DNA from: Chrysoperla carnea
Taxonomy: Eukaryota > Arthropoda > Insecta > Neuroptera > Chrysopidae
DNA length: 64,000 bases
Assembly: GCF_905475395.1 (NCBI RefSeq)
Contig: NC_058342.1
Span: 23,718,640-23,782,639, forward strand
Direction of reading: 5' to 3'
The notes below the pieces were generated by a model. That model did no database searches. It was not told where the DNA came from and saw only the letters and a list, made by a program, of their open reading frames with translations. The position numbers and the translations under genes were made by a program. Below are positions 37,301-46,869 of the stretch, piece after piece. Position 1 is the first letter of the stretch. Each line of letters starts with the position of its first letter.

Positions 37301-40300
37301 ATGGTGTTTGAGATGACCCCTCTCGTGGGAATGAGTTCGCTGCTTCATTCTCTTTAACGCTAGATGGCCCGGTATCCAGAATCATTTTCATTAAAGTAAA
37401 TCGAGCGAGATTTTGTGATTAAAATTGACACAGAATATATTCATTCAGGTTTTCAAAATTTAATTATTATAATTTTTTAAACATTTTCTCTCTCTGATAC
37501 TAAAATTCCCTGAGAATTCCTTGACTTTGCTCCGGAATTTCAAAATTTTTTGATATTTCAAGGTCGGTCGCCATCCTGAAATTGTGTCATAGTTCAATCT
37601 AAGTGAATTCTTTCCTTTTACACCGCGCTAGCTATTATCTACCCCTACTCTGATACCATGATATTTACATATCCTTAAATTAAATTAAATACAATCGAAC
37701 CTGAATAAGCGAAAGTCAAAGGGACCACAATTGCTTTTTCACTTATGGATGTTTCTCACTCAACAAGGTACAGCGTACAACACGAGCAACAAATCGTAGA
37801 GAGAACTATTAGAAGAATCAAGAACAAATATATTAAGGACATGAAATCATCTATATCGAGCTATAAGTGGCCGTGGCTGAATTTAAGGCGCTTATTTGGG
37901 CGGGGTCAAGTCATCGGTCGTTGCGTACTCCGTACTTTGTACTCCGCATCAGTTGTCTAAGTGATCGAAAACAATTCGATTTTTGCCCTAATTTTCTAGA
38001 TCAGTTTTATGTATTTTATAAATACGTATTTCGACTACCAAGTAGTCATCATGAGTAAGAATTAGGTAGTTAGTTGCACTTCCGCAACCAAATTAGCAAA
38101 GAGTTACATTCATAATAAGAGTAATCACGACTAGCTAATTCTTACTGATGATGACTACTTGGTAGTCGAAATATGTATTTATAAAATACAAAAAACTGAT
38201 CTAGGAAATTGGGGCAAAAATCTAAATTTATTCCGAAATATCCTACAGTTCTCATGTATTATCTTCGATAATATTTATATAAAAAAAGAGAGATTGATGC
38301 GCAGTACAAAGTACGCAACGACCGACTCGCCCAGATAGGCGCCTTTTTTGCTACTAACCTCTCCAATCTAATTTTATGTCCTTAATACATATGTTCTTGA
38401 GCCCCAGTTTTAAAAGTCCACGAAGGGAAAGAGAAAAACAATTTTTCCTAATAAAGATTCTTGCTTTTCATTTATAGACGTTTTAGAGGACGAGACCTCG
38501 GAATTACTCTCACTTGTAGAGTTTTGTCGCTTATCAAGGTTTGACTGTAAATTGAGCAATCGAAAACATATTCGCTTCTCTAAATTGAAGCATGCGCACA
38601 CATTAAAAAAATAGAAATAATTTGACCACAATAAAATTTGTGTTTCCAAAAAAATAATTGGGTTAGAAATTGGTTTGATTTTTTTTGTTAATTAAAACAG
38701 TAAACACATTCCATTGGTTCGAAACAAGCAACTTACAGTGGATGGTAAAGCTGGTTTCAAGTCAGATAGATTAATACGTTTATTGGTTGATGTATTATTT
38801 ATTTTGTTAACAGCGCCAGCAGTGTTCGCGTTGGCATTATTTGATGAGGATGACTTAGATGATGCTTGCCTAGGCAGATTATTATCAGATGATTTCATTA
38901 TATCTGAGGATGATGCTATTGTTGCTAATAGTAATTCTTGAACAAACAAACTACGATTTGCTCGTAAACGTTCTAATTTCTCTTGTTCTTCCTCACTTAA
39001 TGGTTCTTCAATATTTCTAGAAACAACACAATTCAAAAAATTTTACAACTAATACAAAAAAAATTCGTTAAGATTTAAGTAATGTTCCTACGATGGGACC
39101 TTTATTTTCGGAGCTACAACCATGGAGATTATAAAGAAGGAGAACGATCGCTACGTGCTAAAGCATTAGCCAAGCTGTCCCTAAAAATTTGTAGAATTTA
39201 TAGTTCGTATTTCAGCCACCAGTCGGTAAGTAGTATCTACGAAGTTAGCTGTTTATGAGAACAAGTAGATGAAGTTAGTTGCATAATGTTCAAATTGAAT
39301 GATATTATTTACACGTATATTAAACGTTGATAGATCATTGGAAATTAGCGCACAACAGCCCGGTTTTAATGAGACAACTTAGCGATCGCAGCGCCTCACT
39401 TATTTTGTCCATATTTCGGGGACAATATTTTCTATAGCGATCGTTCTCCTGTTTTATAACCTCCATGGCTGCAACTATAATATGATAAAACGCCGGTAAG
39501 GTGTTTAATTTATAACCCCTGCTTAGGAAGGCAACCTGCAGTAATGTCCATTCCCACGTTTTTAAAGTATGTATTTTCTGAAATCAGCGAGGTAAAAAAC
39601 CCCAGTGCACCCTTTGTTATAGCTCAATTATTTCAAGTTGCGAGCGATTCGCGTAATACAGCGTTTTCAACGCCACCATCTTGAAGAACGTAATGAAATC
39701 AGGAGTTTTCGGACAATTGATTTACATGCACTCATCAATTTTGAGATACACAGAACAAGAAACGGAGGTGAAATGACCCTGAAGATAAGTACCCTAGAAA
39801 TAACGGCCCCACCGTGGAAACATTTATTAAATAGAAAAAACAAAGAAAAGTGAATCACATGCCCCAAGTTTTGTCACTTGAACACAAAATTCGAAGTGAA
39901 ACCTCTTAGCATATTGACTATAAGTAGTAGAGATCCATCACTAATAAGTTATACCCCCTCCCTCATTTTATGTTTTTTATAGTTCAATGTTTTATCCCTA
40001 TATATTACAAATGTAAAAGTGAAGATGTTTGTTTGTTTGTTTGTGAGTTTGTTACGCTTTCACGCAACTGATACACTCAATGAATCAAAACTATACAACA
40101 TTTCAAAAAAAAATTAAAATCTGTACATATATTTTACCTGGGTAAAACAATTCCAGCGCCTATTTCGAGTCTTATGGAAGGGGGATAAGCGAGAACAAGA
40201 GAGGTGGAGGCTACAACGCGATGGTCTTTACTTTTAAGCCTAACAAAGCGGACGGGTATTAAGCTAGTAATGAAATAAAAATCGCGAAAAACACGGTATT

Positions 40301-43300
40301 TTTCAAAATATTTTTTAATGAAGAAATACCGACTTAAAAAAGGACTAGAAAGTTGGGTGTCAAAAGGCATTTCCTTGACACTAAGTCAACTTCCACAACA
40401 AATGTTCAACCCTCTAACTCAGTTTAAGTAGCTCTGTAGATGTGCAAACCTTTTTTTACTGCTAAAAAATATGATTTTGAGATATAAATAAGGGGGAAAG
40501 GGAGTTAGGAAGTTGATAAAACCAAAAGACCATTCCTTGATACTAACCTAATTTATATACTAATTTTGGAAGGGCTGTCGTTTTTGGAGGAGGTATGATT
40601 TTGTGGTATAAAGGGAGTAGTAGAGCTGGAAAATTCCCAACCTATATATATCGATTTTCAACACTAACTTAATTTGGAGAGAAAATTTTTGAAAATAAAG
40701 AAAAATCATTAAAAACTTACGATGCTAATAAAAATTGATAGTTGTATTGCTGTTGATGTGAATCAGGCGCTGTATTATTGGCATGTTGTTTGGAAACAAT
40801 TGTGCTAATACCAGATGGGGGTAAAGGTCCACCACCAGATCCACCACTAACAGACACACTTACAGCACCAGTAGCAGCATTATTTGATGAGGATCCCCCA
40901 GGTACTGCTGATGTTGTGGTTGATGAACCAAGACTGGATGTGGCTGTTTGCCGACGTGGTAAGCGTTCTAACTGTTGTCGGGCGGCCTGTGAGAATGTAA
41001 GCTAATCGCAATATCAGTTACCAATTCAAAATAAACAAAAAGCATCAATCTTAAAGTAACATTTTACACTAAAATTGGACCCAAAAATTTGGAAAATTAT
41101 CAGACCATTTCACTAAGAAATTGTCGTAAATCGATACCAGAAATCGCTGTTTGTATGTTATTTTTTGGCATGCGACAGGCCAAATTGTGTATAACCCCAG
41201 CTAGGTCATTCAACTATGCTCGCCTAAAACTAATCACCTTCAAACATGGGAATCTTTAATGATTTCACTTGCAGGGTCTGTATGGAAAACTATGAAACCT
41301 CCATACATGTTATTTGCTGCAGGGCGTCAGGTTCAGTCCTGGAAGGAATCTTGGCTGGGAAGCTGCAGGCTTTCTACGTGGGATGTAGCCTCAACAGAAT
41401 TTAAATTTTTCATCTATTTAAATGAGCATCTCTTCCTCGGAGACGTCTCGTCGTCGCAATTACACGTGACAGGTTGTTCTCAAGAAGGGTACAGAGGACC
41501 CCTTGCTCTAGGTACTAGGGACCTATTTGCGGTACCACCTTATGTTTTTTATTATTATTAATGGTCGTTGTCTCAAAAAATACGCAGTCAACCATGAAAT
41601 AAATCCGATTTTTGTAATTTTTGGGTCAATAAACAAAAATAGGGTTTATTTGGCGGTTTAACGCACAAATTTTCTAAATACCGATTAAAAAATTACACTT
41701 TGGATCGAATTTCAGGTTTATCTCAGAAACTTAGCATTAAATCATCAAATGAACCAGATTTTTTATTTTCTTGGGTCATTTTTACACAGTATACTGAGTT
41801 TTATCGAAATTTCCAAACAATTTTTCTTGATTTTTTTAGAAATTTGATAAATCTTATTATATAAAGTAATTTTGATCCAAAAACTTCGAAAATCGAATTT
41901 ATTTGACGGTTTGTTGAGGATTTTCTGCGGTATCATTTTAAATCATATATGAAGCGAAATATTTTGGAGTGATTTTCGACAAGATCATAAGAAATGTTCA
42001 TTTTATCGTCAAATATCGTTTTTGGGTCGTCCAAACCCAATATATTCCAAAAATAAACAAAAATTTTTAAATTTCTTGGTATGTTTTTAAGTGTACCGAT
42101 CAAGTATCGATAAAATCGAAAAAAATATTTGTAAAAAATTTATCTTAGCCACTGAGCCAGTAATATCTGAATGTCGTCAACTGTCAAAAACCTGGTAGTT
42201 GTAGAGCAGACCATCCCGAGTGATACTAAGAATCTCTAACCTTTCTTCAAAGTTGTAGGGAAATATTAATGATCTAAACGAGCTGCCAAAAACCAGAAAG
42301 CAGTGTGGTTTTGTAAATTAGCCCAAAACCAAGTAAAGTGTGAAGTTTTTAGAAGATAAGGACATTCAGGCGTTACTAGCTCTCGGACTACTTTTGGTTT
42401 GAATATTAATTATAATTTAAGGTAATTAAAGCCCAAATAACAAAACATTAATTTTATCGTTGGATATTTTTCGAAATTTTTTGATTTTCTTGTTTTGCAA
42501 AAATATGCCTGGCTAAATATATTCTCTGATTATTGAACATTCTGATTTAGCACTCTCTTTTGTTGGAAACTTCTCAACTTTTTTTAATCTGATCCGCTGA
42601 TAACAGACCGAAAATAATTAAACTCTCCCATAATCCAGATAAATATAAAATTTGCTATTAACCTGTTGTCTTTCCAACTGCAATTGCATTTGTAATTGTT
42701 GCAATTGAGTTGGATTATTTGGAGCATGTGGAGATGAAGTAGCAACTATTCCACTACCAGCTGATCTGCGCACACCACTTAACTGTGATAGTAACTCAGC
42801 AATTGGATCAACCGTATCACGAGCAGATGGCGATAACGATGATAATCCACCAGACGAACTAGAAACAAATAACAATTTTTGTTAATATTTGACAAATTAT
42901 TACAGAACGGTTGAAAATATGAGAATCTGTTTCCTCCAGGAAAATTTTCATAGCCGAATATTTCTCTTTCAGGGAATCATCAATTTTAAAATGGCGCACA
43001 ATTAAAAATAAACAGCCTCCCAAAAAAAAAAAATTTCTGGCACGATTCCGACAAAAGGCTTTCAAATTTTCCAATCGTTCTAAAGTTATTGTCAAATATT
43101 ACGTTCGGCGATACTTACTTAAAATGCATATTTGAGCGGCGAGCACGAGCTCCAGCAACACCACGAGGCCCATGGGTGGTACGACGCATACCGTGGCGAG
43201 CAGCAGCCGATGAAGCAGAAGCTGGAGCGCCAGTAGCACTAGGATCATCTAAGAATGAAATCAGGTCTCTTGGTCCACCACTTCCAGTGCCTCCACCAGT

Positions 43301-46300
43301 GCGATGTTCTACAGCAAGATGTCCAGCTAAATCATCCGTAATCATGTTTGGATCACCTCCAATCATTGCAGCACATACGGGACATACCTAAAACAGTTTT
43401 AAATAGTATTTGGGCTCGGAAAAGCTTACTAATCCAGACGACTCGTATGTAAGTCATATTTGACTTGGCGTTACCCTTGATTTTTTTTTTCTTGATCGTA
43501 TATTACGAATTTTTGATCTCTTGTCCGACAATTGGCGATATTTTATACAAAGATCTGTCATAGCTTAAGGCTAAAAAAACCAGAGATCAAAATTTTGTAA
43601 TCAACGTTTCAAAAATAAAATATCAAAAGTGTTCCCGAGTCAAAAATGACTTGCATATGAAATTTATGGACAGCGTCTGGAATATTATTTGGATGAAAAA
43701 TAGATACTTACTACTTCAAATGAAGTATCAGGATGTTCTGCGCACACATGTTCTTGCAATGTTGTATCAGTGAATCCCATTCGGCTACAATAAGGGCAGG
43801 TGTAGCTCTGAGGTTGATCCACAGTGATCACTTCACCACCGTAGTACAATTCTAAGATTAAAAAAAAACAAAAATAAGTTTTAGTATTGTAAACAATCCG
43901 TTCTAATAATTTCAGAATCGATAATAACGACATCGCTTATATCGATGAATCGGCGAGGTCGAAATTGAACCTAAATATAAATAAGAACGTCCCAGTCCGG
44001 CCCTTTGATGTTCCAGATTATCTTTTTATGACCGGGTTTTAATTTTTTTAGGACGATTTTTGGTCTAATTTCTTCAAATTACTTATTAAGTTGTTCAAAA
44101 GTTTTGTCCGTCTTAATGTCATGTGTTTTTGTAACTCCAGACCTCAATAAATGTCTATTCTACTGTGTCGTTCGACCTGGACAATAATCGATAGAGAATT
44201 TTGTTCTGTATACATTGATGCAGTTCATTTTTTTCCAAATTTTAATTTTTTGGCACTTTTTAGCTTATTACTATTATATGATGTCGTTAAGCGATTTGCC
44301 GCCGATTTTTCTCTTCGAATTCAAACTGAACCAAAGATCTGTCGAAATAGCCCGAAAAATTAACCAGACATTTGGTCATAATAAGGTTAATGGACGCACT
44401 GTTCGACGTTGGCTTGTAAAATTTCGTTATGGAGATTTTTAGACTTGAAGATGAGCCCCGAAGTGGTTGACCTAGAGTAATCCAGGATGAGGATTTGAGA
44501 ATCCTGGTAGAGACTGGTTTAGAATGTATGGAAACGTCAAAAAACTTGAAAAGTGATTCACTATAACTTTATGCAACCGAGCCACAGCAGAGTCCGGAAG
44601 TTTCACAAATCACCGTCCGAATATTGAACAAATTGAGCGTCGAAATTTGGCTTTAGGCAACATACTCTCCAGACCTCTTGCCACCCAACTACCAAATCCG
44701 GACAAAAACGGCTGTCGACGACTTTATCGAATCTCGAGAACCAAATTTTTATGCCAATGGAATTAATCGACATTTGCCACGTTGGCAAATTGAATAAGTA
44801 TTCACTGAGATATTAGAGTTAAAGGTAGATTCATAAAAACGAAGAAAACTTTTGAAACCTAATAGTTCCTAGTGGCATATGTCTAAGAGGATAATTATTT
44901 CCAGAACGATTACATGTAAATATCACTTTTGACGACTATCAGATATAAGGACCATAATGTAGTTTTAACCGATTTAGATGAACTGGTCTGAGGTGAATCT
45001 TTATCAATTGGTATCCCATCATGTGTCTTAAATAAAAAATAAATGATTAGTAGACGGAATGTCGATGTCGCGAGCGTCCAGTTTTAATACAGAGACTACA
45101 CACATTTCACTTTGGAAAAATTCCCGGAAAGCTGAATTTTTGCATGAACCTTCTATTTGTGGTTAACAAAATCAAGTCCCCATCGATCCGAATGCCGCTA
45201 CAAAAGTTACCTGTGATCAAAGGTTTAGGAGTTCATACTGTACGTTACAACTTTTTGAATCGAATTATCTTAAAAACCGTTTTCTTACGAAAAAAGTAAT
45301 TGTATGTTATTTGTAGGAAATTTCCTAATATATAAATTTAATAACCACTGTTTTTCGATAACAGTGGCCGTTAAGGAAATATTCGCAAAAAATCGTATTT
45401 GATGATCTTTGACCCCCAGTAACTTTTGTAGTGGCATATGGATCGTTGGGATTTTGTTTAGAACCACAAATAGAAGGTTCATGCAAAAATATCGCTTTCT
45501 GAAAATTTTTCTGAAGTTCGATCTTTATTTTTTCTTTAATTCCTGGATTATTTTCTCACTCAGTTGATTTAATCTACTTAAAAAATTCCGTGGTGATTCC
45601 CGATTTTATAGTACAGTTTATCTGATTTTTTTTAAATTGCAATTCATACATACTAAGTCAAAACGGAAGTTAAACGTCATCAGAAAGTAAAATCGATTTT
45701 TATACCATGTATTTATGAAATATACATAGTATATTAAGTTTAGTCCCAAGTTTGTAACGCTTAAAAATATTGATGCTACGAAAAAAATTTTGGTAAAGGT
45801 GTTCATAAAATCACCTAATTAGTCCATTTCCGGTTGTCTGTCTGTCTATCTGTCGTCTGTCCGTCTGTCATCACGATTACTGAAAAACGAAATCAAGCTT
45901 TTTATAGCGTGCTGAGGACGTAAAAAGTGAGGTTAAGTTCGTAAATGAGCAACATAGGTCAATTGGGTCTTACCCATCTTGTAAACCGTTAGAGATAGAA
46001 CAAAAGTTTAAATGTAAAAAATGTTGCTTATAAAAAAATAAACAACTTTTGTTTGAAGAACTTTTTCGTAAACACCACTGTTTACACGTGAGAGTGCAAA
46101 TTGTATAGTATGTATGTTATGGCTATATCAGTTATGTATGTGTAACATGTATGTATGTATAATGTGACAGAGTAATGAACACTGTCTATACATAGTATTT
46201 CAACAATTAACTCTGTCAATTGTTTGCTTTCACTTGTTTAATTACATTTTCAAAATATATTTGAATATATTCTCTGAAAAATTCAAATCGATCCGGCGAA

Positions 46301-46869
46301 CACTCTTGGAAATTCACACATCTTTGTAAGGACGTATTATTACAATAAAATGTTCATATCGCTTAGAGTGATCATAAATATAGGGACTTTTCATTATCGT
46401 TATAATAGGTTTTGACGATTTTTCTATAATCAATTTCTACCCTGCAAATCGGATGTCGTTTAGGAATTCTCTCCTCCTTGGCCTTTTAAATCAACAATGA
46501 CTAATATAATGATAAACTGAACTTACCAAAATCCGCTCGAGTTAAAATACACTGCATAGGATGATCCGTTGTATGGCGGGTGGTAGTTGCTCCTTGTTCA
46601 TAACATTGGGCACAAAGATCGTAATCGAAACACACTAAACACTTGTAGCGACGTCCACGAAAATTTCCTTTGAGACATGCATCACAGCTAACACCTACAT
46701 TGAATTGGAAGTTTTCGTTAAGTAGTTGTTATCAACATACAAATTTTTCATAGGCTACTATTTTTCGCGAGAAAAATAGAATATATGTTGCTATGTTTTA
46801 CTATAAAATAAATAAAATATAATTTGTTCTAGAATAAATTTGTTTCGATATACCTTCATGGCGATTCAT
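30994..46869 (-). CDS. Kcmf1: Kcmf1: ZZ-type/Di19 zinc-finger E3 ubiquitin ligase, 8 exons
   Basis: CDS exons: 46854-46869, 46527-46694, 43712-43851, 43119-43387, 42663-42858, 40721-40986, 38737-39016, 30994-31314; 1656 nt, 551 residues, every junction GT-AG with matching phase. The protein starts MNRHEGVSCDACLKGNFRGR. The ZZ finger has C9, C12, C24, C27, C33, C36, H46, H50. Two Di19-type C2H2 fingers use C80/C83/H96/H101 and C110/C113/H131/H136. Then come RARRSNMHF, the KCMF1 hallmark DPIAELLSQLSGVRRSAG (about 215-232), a Gln-rich coil (LQQLQMQLQLERQQ) and ANRSLFVQELLL (371-382). The C-terminus is Ser/Asn/Gln-rich and longer than in human KCMF1 (381 residues). KCMF1 family proteins are cytosolic E3 ligases that act with UBR4 in N-degron and lysosomal turnover. 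No missing zinc ligand. The last exon is the least certain part. Confidence 0.9.
31680..31795 (+). mobile_element. SINE2 3' fragment in Kcmf1 intron 7
   Basis: Contains 'atgatgtgggtggcctatat' and 'acggaggttaaaccccatta' followed by (ATT)n, the 3' end of SINE2. The tRNA head is absent. A short GC-rich hairpin around 31913-31960 ('gcggtgcttcaacc' with 'ggtgaagcaccgc') lies downstream. Confidence 0.7.
33344..33930. repeat. Foldback / long-TIR MITE in Kcmf1 intron 7
   Basis: Arms of about 265 bases (33345-33612 and 33668-33930) are close reverse complements. The ends read ACACGGTGTTCTGTTATTG and CAATAACAGAACACCGTGT, flanked by AT-rich 'atatata'. The loop is only about 55 bases. No coding frame. 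Confidence 0.85.
34730..35050. repeat. Family E foldback, copy 1, in Kcmf1 intron 7
   Basis: Arms are inverted copies: 'agaacatatatattaaggac' near 34738 pairs with 'gtccttaatatatatgttct' near 34992, and 'tactttatactgcgcatcag' near 34808 with 'ctgatgcgcagtacaaaata' near 34886. The same family recurs at 37.8-38.4 kb. The minus opening at 34877-35089 is one arm and not a gene. Confidence 0.8.
35051..36061. other. Kcmf1 intron 7 segment, no feature
   Basis: AT-rich intronic sequence with a 21-base A run near 35490. I see no exon, RNA gene or known repeat. Confidence 0.45.
36062..36445. repeat. Foldback element in Kcmf1 intron 7
   Basis: Arms at about 36070-36218 and 36275-36441 are reverse complements ('cactaatgtactttattttg' against 'aaataaagtacattag', and 'tgactttttgcctcaaaaat' against 'ttttgaggcaaaaagtca'). 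One arm has a small insertion. No coding. Confidence 0.8.
36737..37578. mobile_element. Family D element with family B interior, Kcmf1 intron 7
   Basis: Bounded by CAGGGTGGTGATCGAATTG and AGGTCGGTCGCCATCCTG. The interior at about 36870-37230 is family B ('gaggcgagacg'-like 'aaggcgagacgtctctgggt', 'ttttaagcagatgaagctat', 'gttatacacaatttgacctg'). It has the same architecture as 16598-17264, so the B-in-D arrangement is a family property and not a single nested insertion. Confidence 0.65.
37780..38405. repeat. Family E foldback, copy 2, with nested hairpin
   Basis: Outer arms (about 37810-37960 and 38286-38402) match those of the 34.7-kb copy ('gtcggtcgttgcgtactttg'-type sequence and 'aagaacatatgtattaagga'-type ends). 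The centre is a second inverted repeat (37977-38068 with 38125-38226) built on 'tttcgactaccaagtagtca'. It lies just beyond the possible alternative exon at 38410. Confidence 0.8.
38410..38544 (-). CDS. Kcmf1: Possible alternative last exon of Kcmf1
   Basis: After a plausible acceptor (GCTCAATTTACAG) 192 bases downstream of exon 7, a phase-0 frame reads SNLDKRQNSTSESNSEVSSS, KTSINEKQESLLGK and ends VFLFPFVDF before TAA. The Ser/Glu/Lys composition suits the preceding low-complexity region. Use of this exon would give a 489-residue protein. Alternatively it is an internal exon with an unseen donor, or not an exon. Confidence 0.4.
   Translation of the reverse strand, partial: SNLDKRQNSTSESNSEVSSSKTSINEKQESLLGKIVFLFPFVDF
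38737..39016 (-). CDS. Kcmf1: Kcmf1 exon 7 (RANRSLFVQELLL block)
   Basis: Begins NIEEPLSEEEQEKLERLRAN RSLFVQELLLATI, the conserved C-terminal helix of KCMF1, then a Ser/Asn-rich stretch to DLKPALPST. The acceptor is GTTTCTAG, the donor CCATCCACT|GTAAGT, phase 0. Confidence 0.9.
39113..39474. mobile_element. MITE with ~40-base TIRs in Kcmf1 intron 6
   Basis: Left terminus 'acaaccatggagattataaa' continuing 'gaaggagaacgatcgcta', right terminus its near-perfect reverse complement ending 'taacctccatggctgcaac'. About 360 bases with no coding capacity. A one-ended copy occurs at 56184-56360. Confidence 0.8.
40005..40270 (-). repeat. RTE-like/SINE tail in Kcmf1 intron 6
   Basis: 'gtgaagatgtttgtttgttt', 'gagtttgttacgctttcacg' and 'aagcggacgggtattaagct' are the hallmark blocks of the RTE-associated repeat found at 6.9 kb, here mostly in the other orientation. 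Decayed and non-coding. Confidence 0.55.
40721..40986 (-). CDS. Kcmf1: Kcmf1 exon 6 (low-complexity linker)
   Basis: Starts AARQQLERLPRRQTATSS after TTCTCACAG, continuing the coil of exon 5. A Ser/Gly/Pro-rich linker follows, then YNYQFLLAS, equivalent to the family's QFLL segment. Donor TTAGCATC|GTAAGT, phase 2. Confidence 0.85.
41150..41555 (+). repeat. Family B repeat in Kcmf1 intron 5
   Basis: Shares 'gaggccaaattgtgtataac'-type and 'ctcggagacgtctcgtc'-type blocks with 16.8, 36.9 and 63.5 kb, and ends at 'gcggtaccaccttatg' plus (ATT)n. The tail suggests a retroposed 3' end. The 100-codon opening at 41259-41561 lies wholly inside the repeat and has no recognisable domain. Confidence 0.6.
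41556..42600. other. Kcmf1 intron 5 segment, diverged repeat-like
   Basis: Several loosely similar 'aaaattttgatcc'-type and 'tcaaatgaacc'-type blocks recur at about 200-base spacing, resembling 2520-2930. No exon is seen between exons 5 and 6. Confidence 0.4.
42663..42858 (-). CDS. Kcmf1: Kcmf1 exon 5 (DPIAELLSQLSGVRRSAG block)
   Basis: Starts in phase 2 after TTTGTTTCTAG, giving NSSGGLSSLSPSARDTVDP, then the invariant family block and the Gln-rich coil ending LERQQ. The donor is CAACAG|GTTAAT, a weaker but phase-compatible site. Confidence 0.9.
43119..43387 (-). CDS. Kcmf1: Kcmf1 exon 4 (second C2H2 finger and basic linker)
   Basis: Begins VCPVCAAMIGGDPNMITDDL AGHLAVEHR, followed by a Gly/Ser/Ala-rich stretch and GARARRSNMHF. 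The acceptor is CTGTTTTAG, the donor TTTTAA|GTAAGT, phase 2. Confidence 0.9.
43712..43851 (-). CDS. Kcmf1: Kcmf1 exon 3 (first C2H2 finger)
   Basis: Encodes ELYYGGEVITVDQPQSYTCP, YCSRMGFTDTTLQEHVCAEH and PDTSFEV. The acceptor is TTTAATCTTAG and the donor GAAGTA|GTAAGT, phase 0. Confidence 0.9.
44086..44862 (+). mobile_element. Mariner element remnant with TIRs and TA target site
   Basis: In Kcmf1 intron 2. Left terminus TTAAGTTGTTCAAAAGTTTT, right terminus (reverse complement) TTAGGTTTCAAAAGTTTT, flanked by TA at 44084-44085 and 44863-44864. About 777 bases against ~1.3 kb for intact mariners. The plus strand keeps the HTH part (LFEFKLNQRSVEIARKINQT, VNGRTVRRWLVKFRYGDF), then LEDEPRSG after an in-frame stop, and near the end YSPDLLPPNYQ. 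The catalytic DDD/D core between them is deleted. A dead, internally deleted copy. Confidence 0.9.
44281..44800 (+). pseudogene. Mariner transposase pseudogene
   Basis: Starts with MSLSDLPPIFLFEFK, carries the paired HTH region, and is interrupted by TAG after YGDF and a stop after DEPRSG. A deletion joins the linker to the C-terminal YSPDL motif, which normally precedes the last catalytic Asp. No active product is possible. The minus-strand opening at 44603-44788 is the antisense of this C-terminal part. Confidence 0.85.
45105..45515. repeat. Foldback element in Kcmf1 intron 2
   Basis: Arms of about 100 bases: 'ttttgcatgaaccttctatt' plus 'tgtggtt' at about 45137-45163 pairs with 'aaccacaaatagaaggttca' at about 45462-45485, and the pairing extends outward through the 'gaaaaattcccgg'-type ends. 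No coding. Confidence 0.75.
45695..46245 (-). repeat. Family A dispersed repeat in Kcmf1 intron 2
   Basis: Reverse-orientation copy from 'tataccatgtatttatgaaa' to 'caattaactctgtcaattgt' and 'ttgctttcacttgttt'. The minus opening at 45618-45806 contains the recurrent hydrophobic frame MNTFTKIFFVASIFLSVTNL. Confidence 0.8.
46527..46694 (-). CDS. Kcmf1: Kcmf1 exon 2 (ZZ zinc finger)
   Basis: Encodes GVSCDACLKGNFRGRRYKCL, VCFDYDLCAQCYEQG and TTTRHTTDHPMQCILTRADF. All eight ZZ ligands are present. The acceptor is CAATGTAG, the donor GATTTTG|GTAAGT. Confidence 0.9.
46854..46869 (-). CDS. Kcmf1: Kcmf1 exon 1 (MNRHE plus first base of Gly)
   Basis: A 16-base coding exon, ATGAATCGCCATGAAG, followed by GTATAT. 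It matches the conserved family start MSRHEG with one substitution (Ser to Asn) and its phase-1 end joins exon 2 exactly (G|GT = Gly). It is far too short for ORF calling. The match to the family N-terminus fixes the start codon. Confidence 0.85.

Noticed and set aside
38714..38941. Plus-strand acidic/hydrophobic opening
   Set aside because: Antisense of Kcmf1 exon 7.
43089..43391. Plus-strand 100-codon opening
   Set aside because: It is the antisense shadow of Kcmf1 exon 4.
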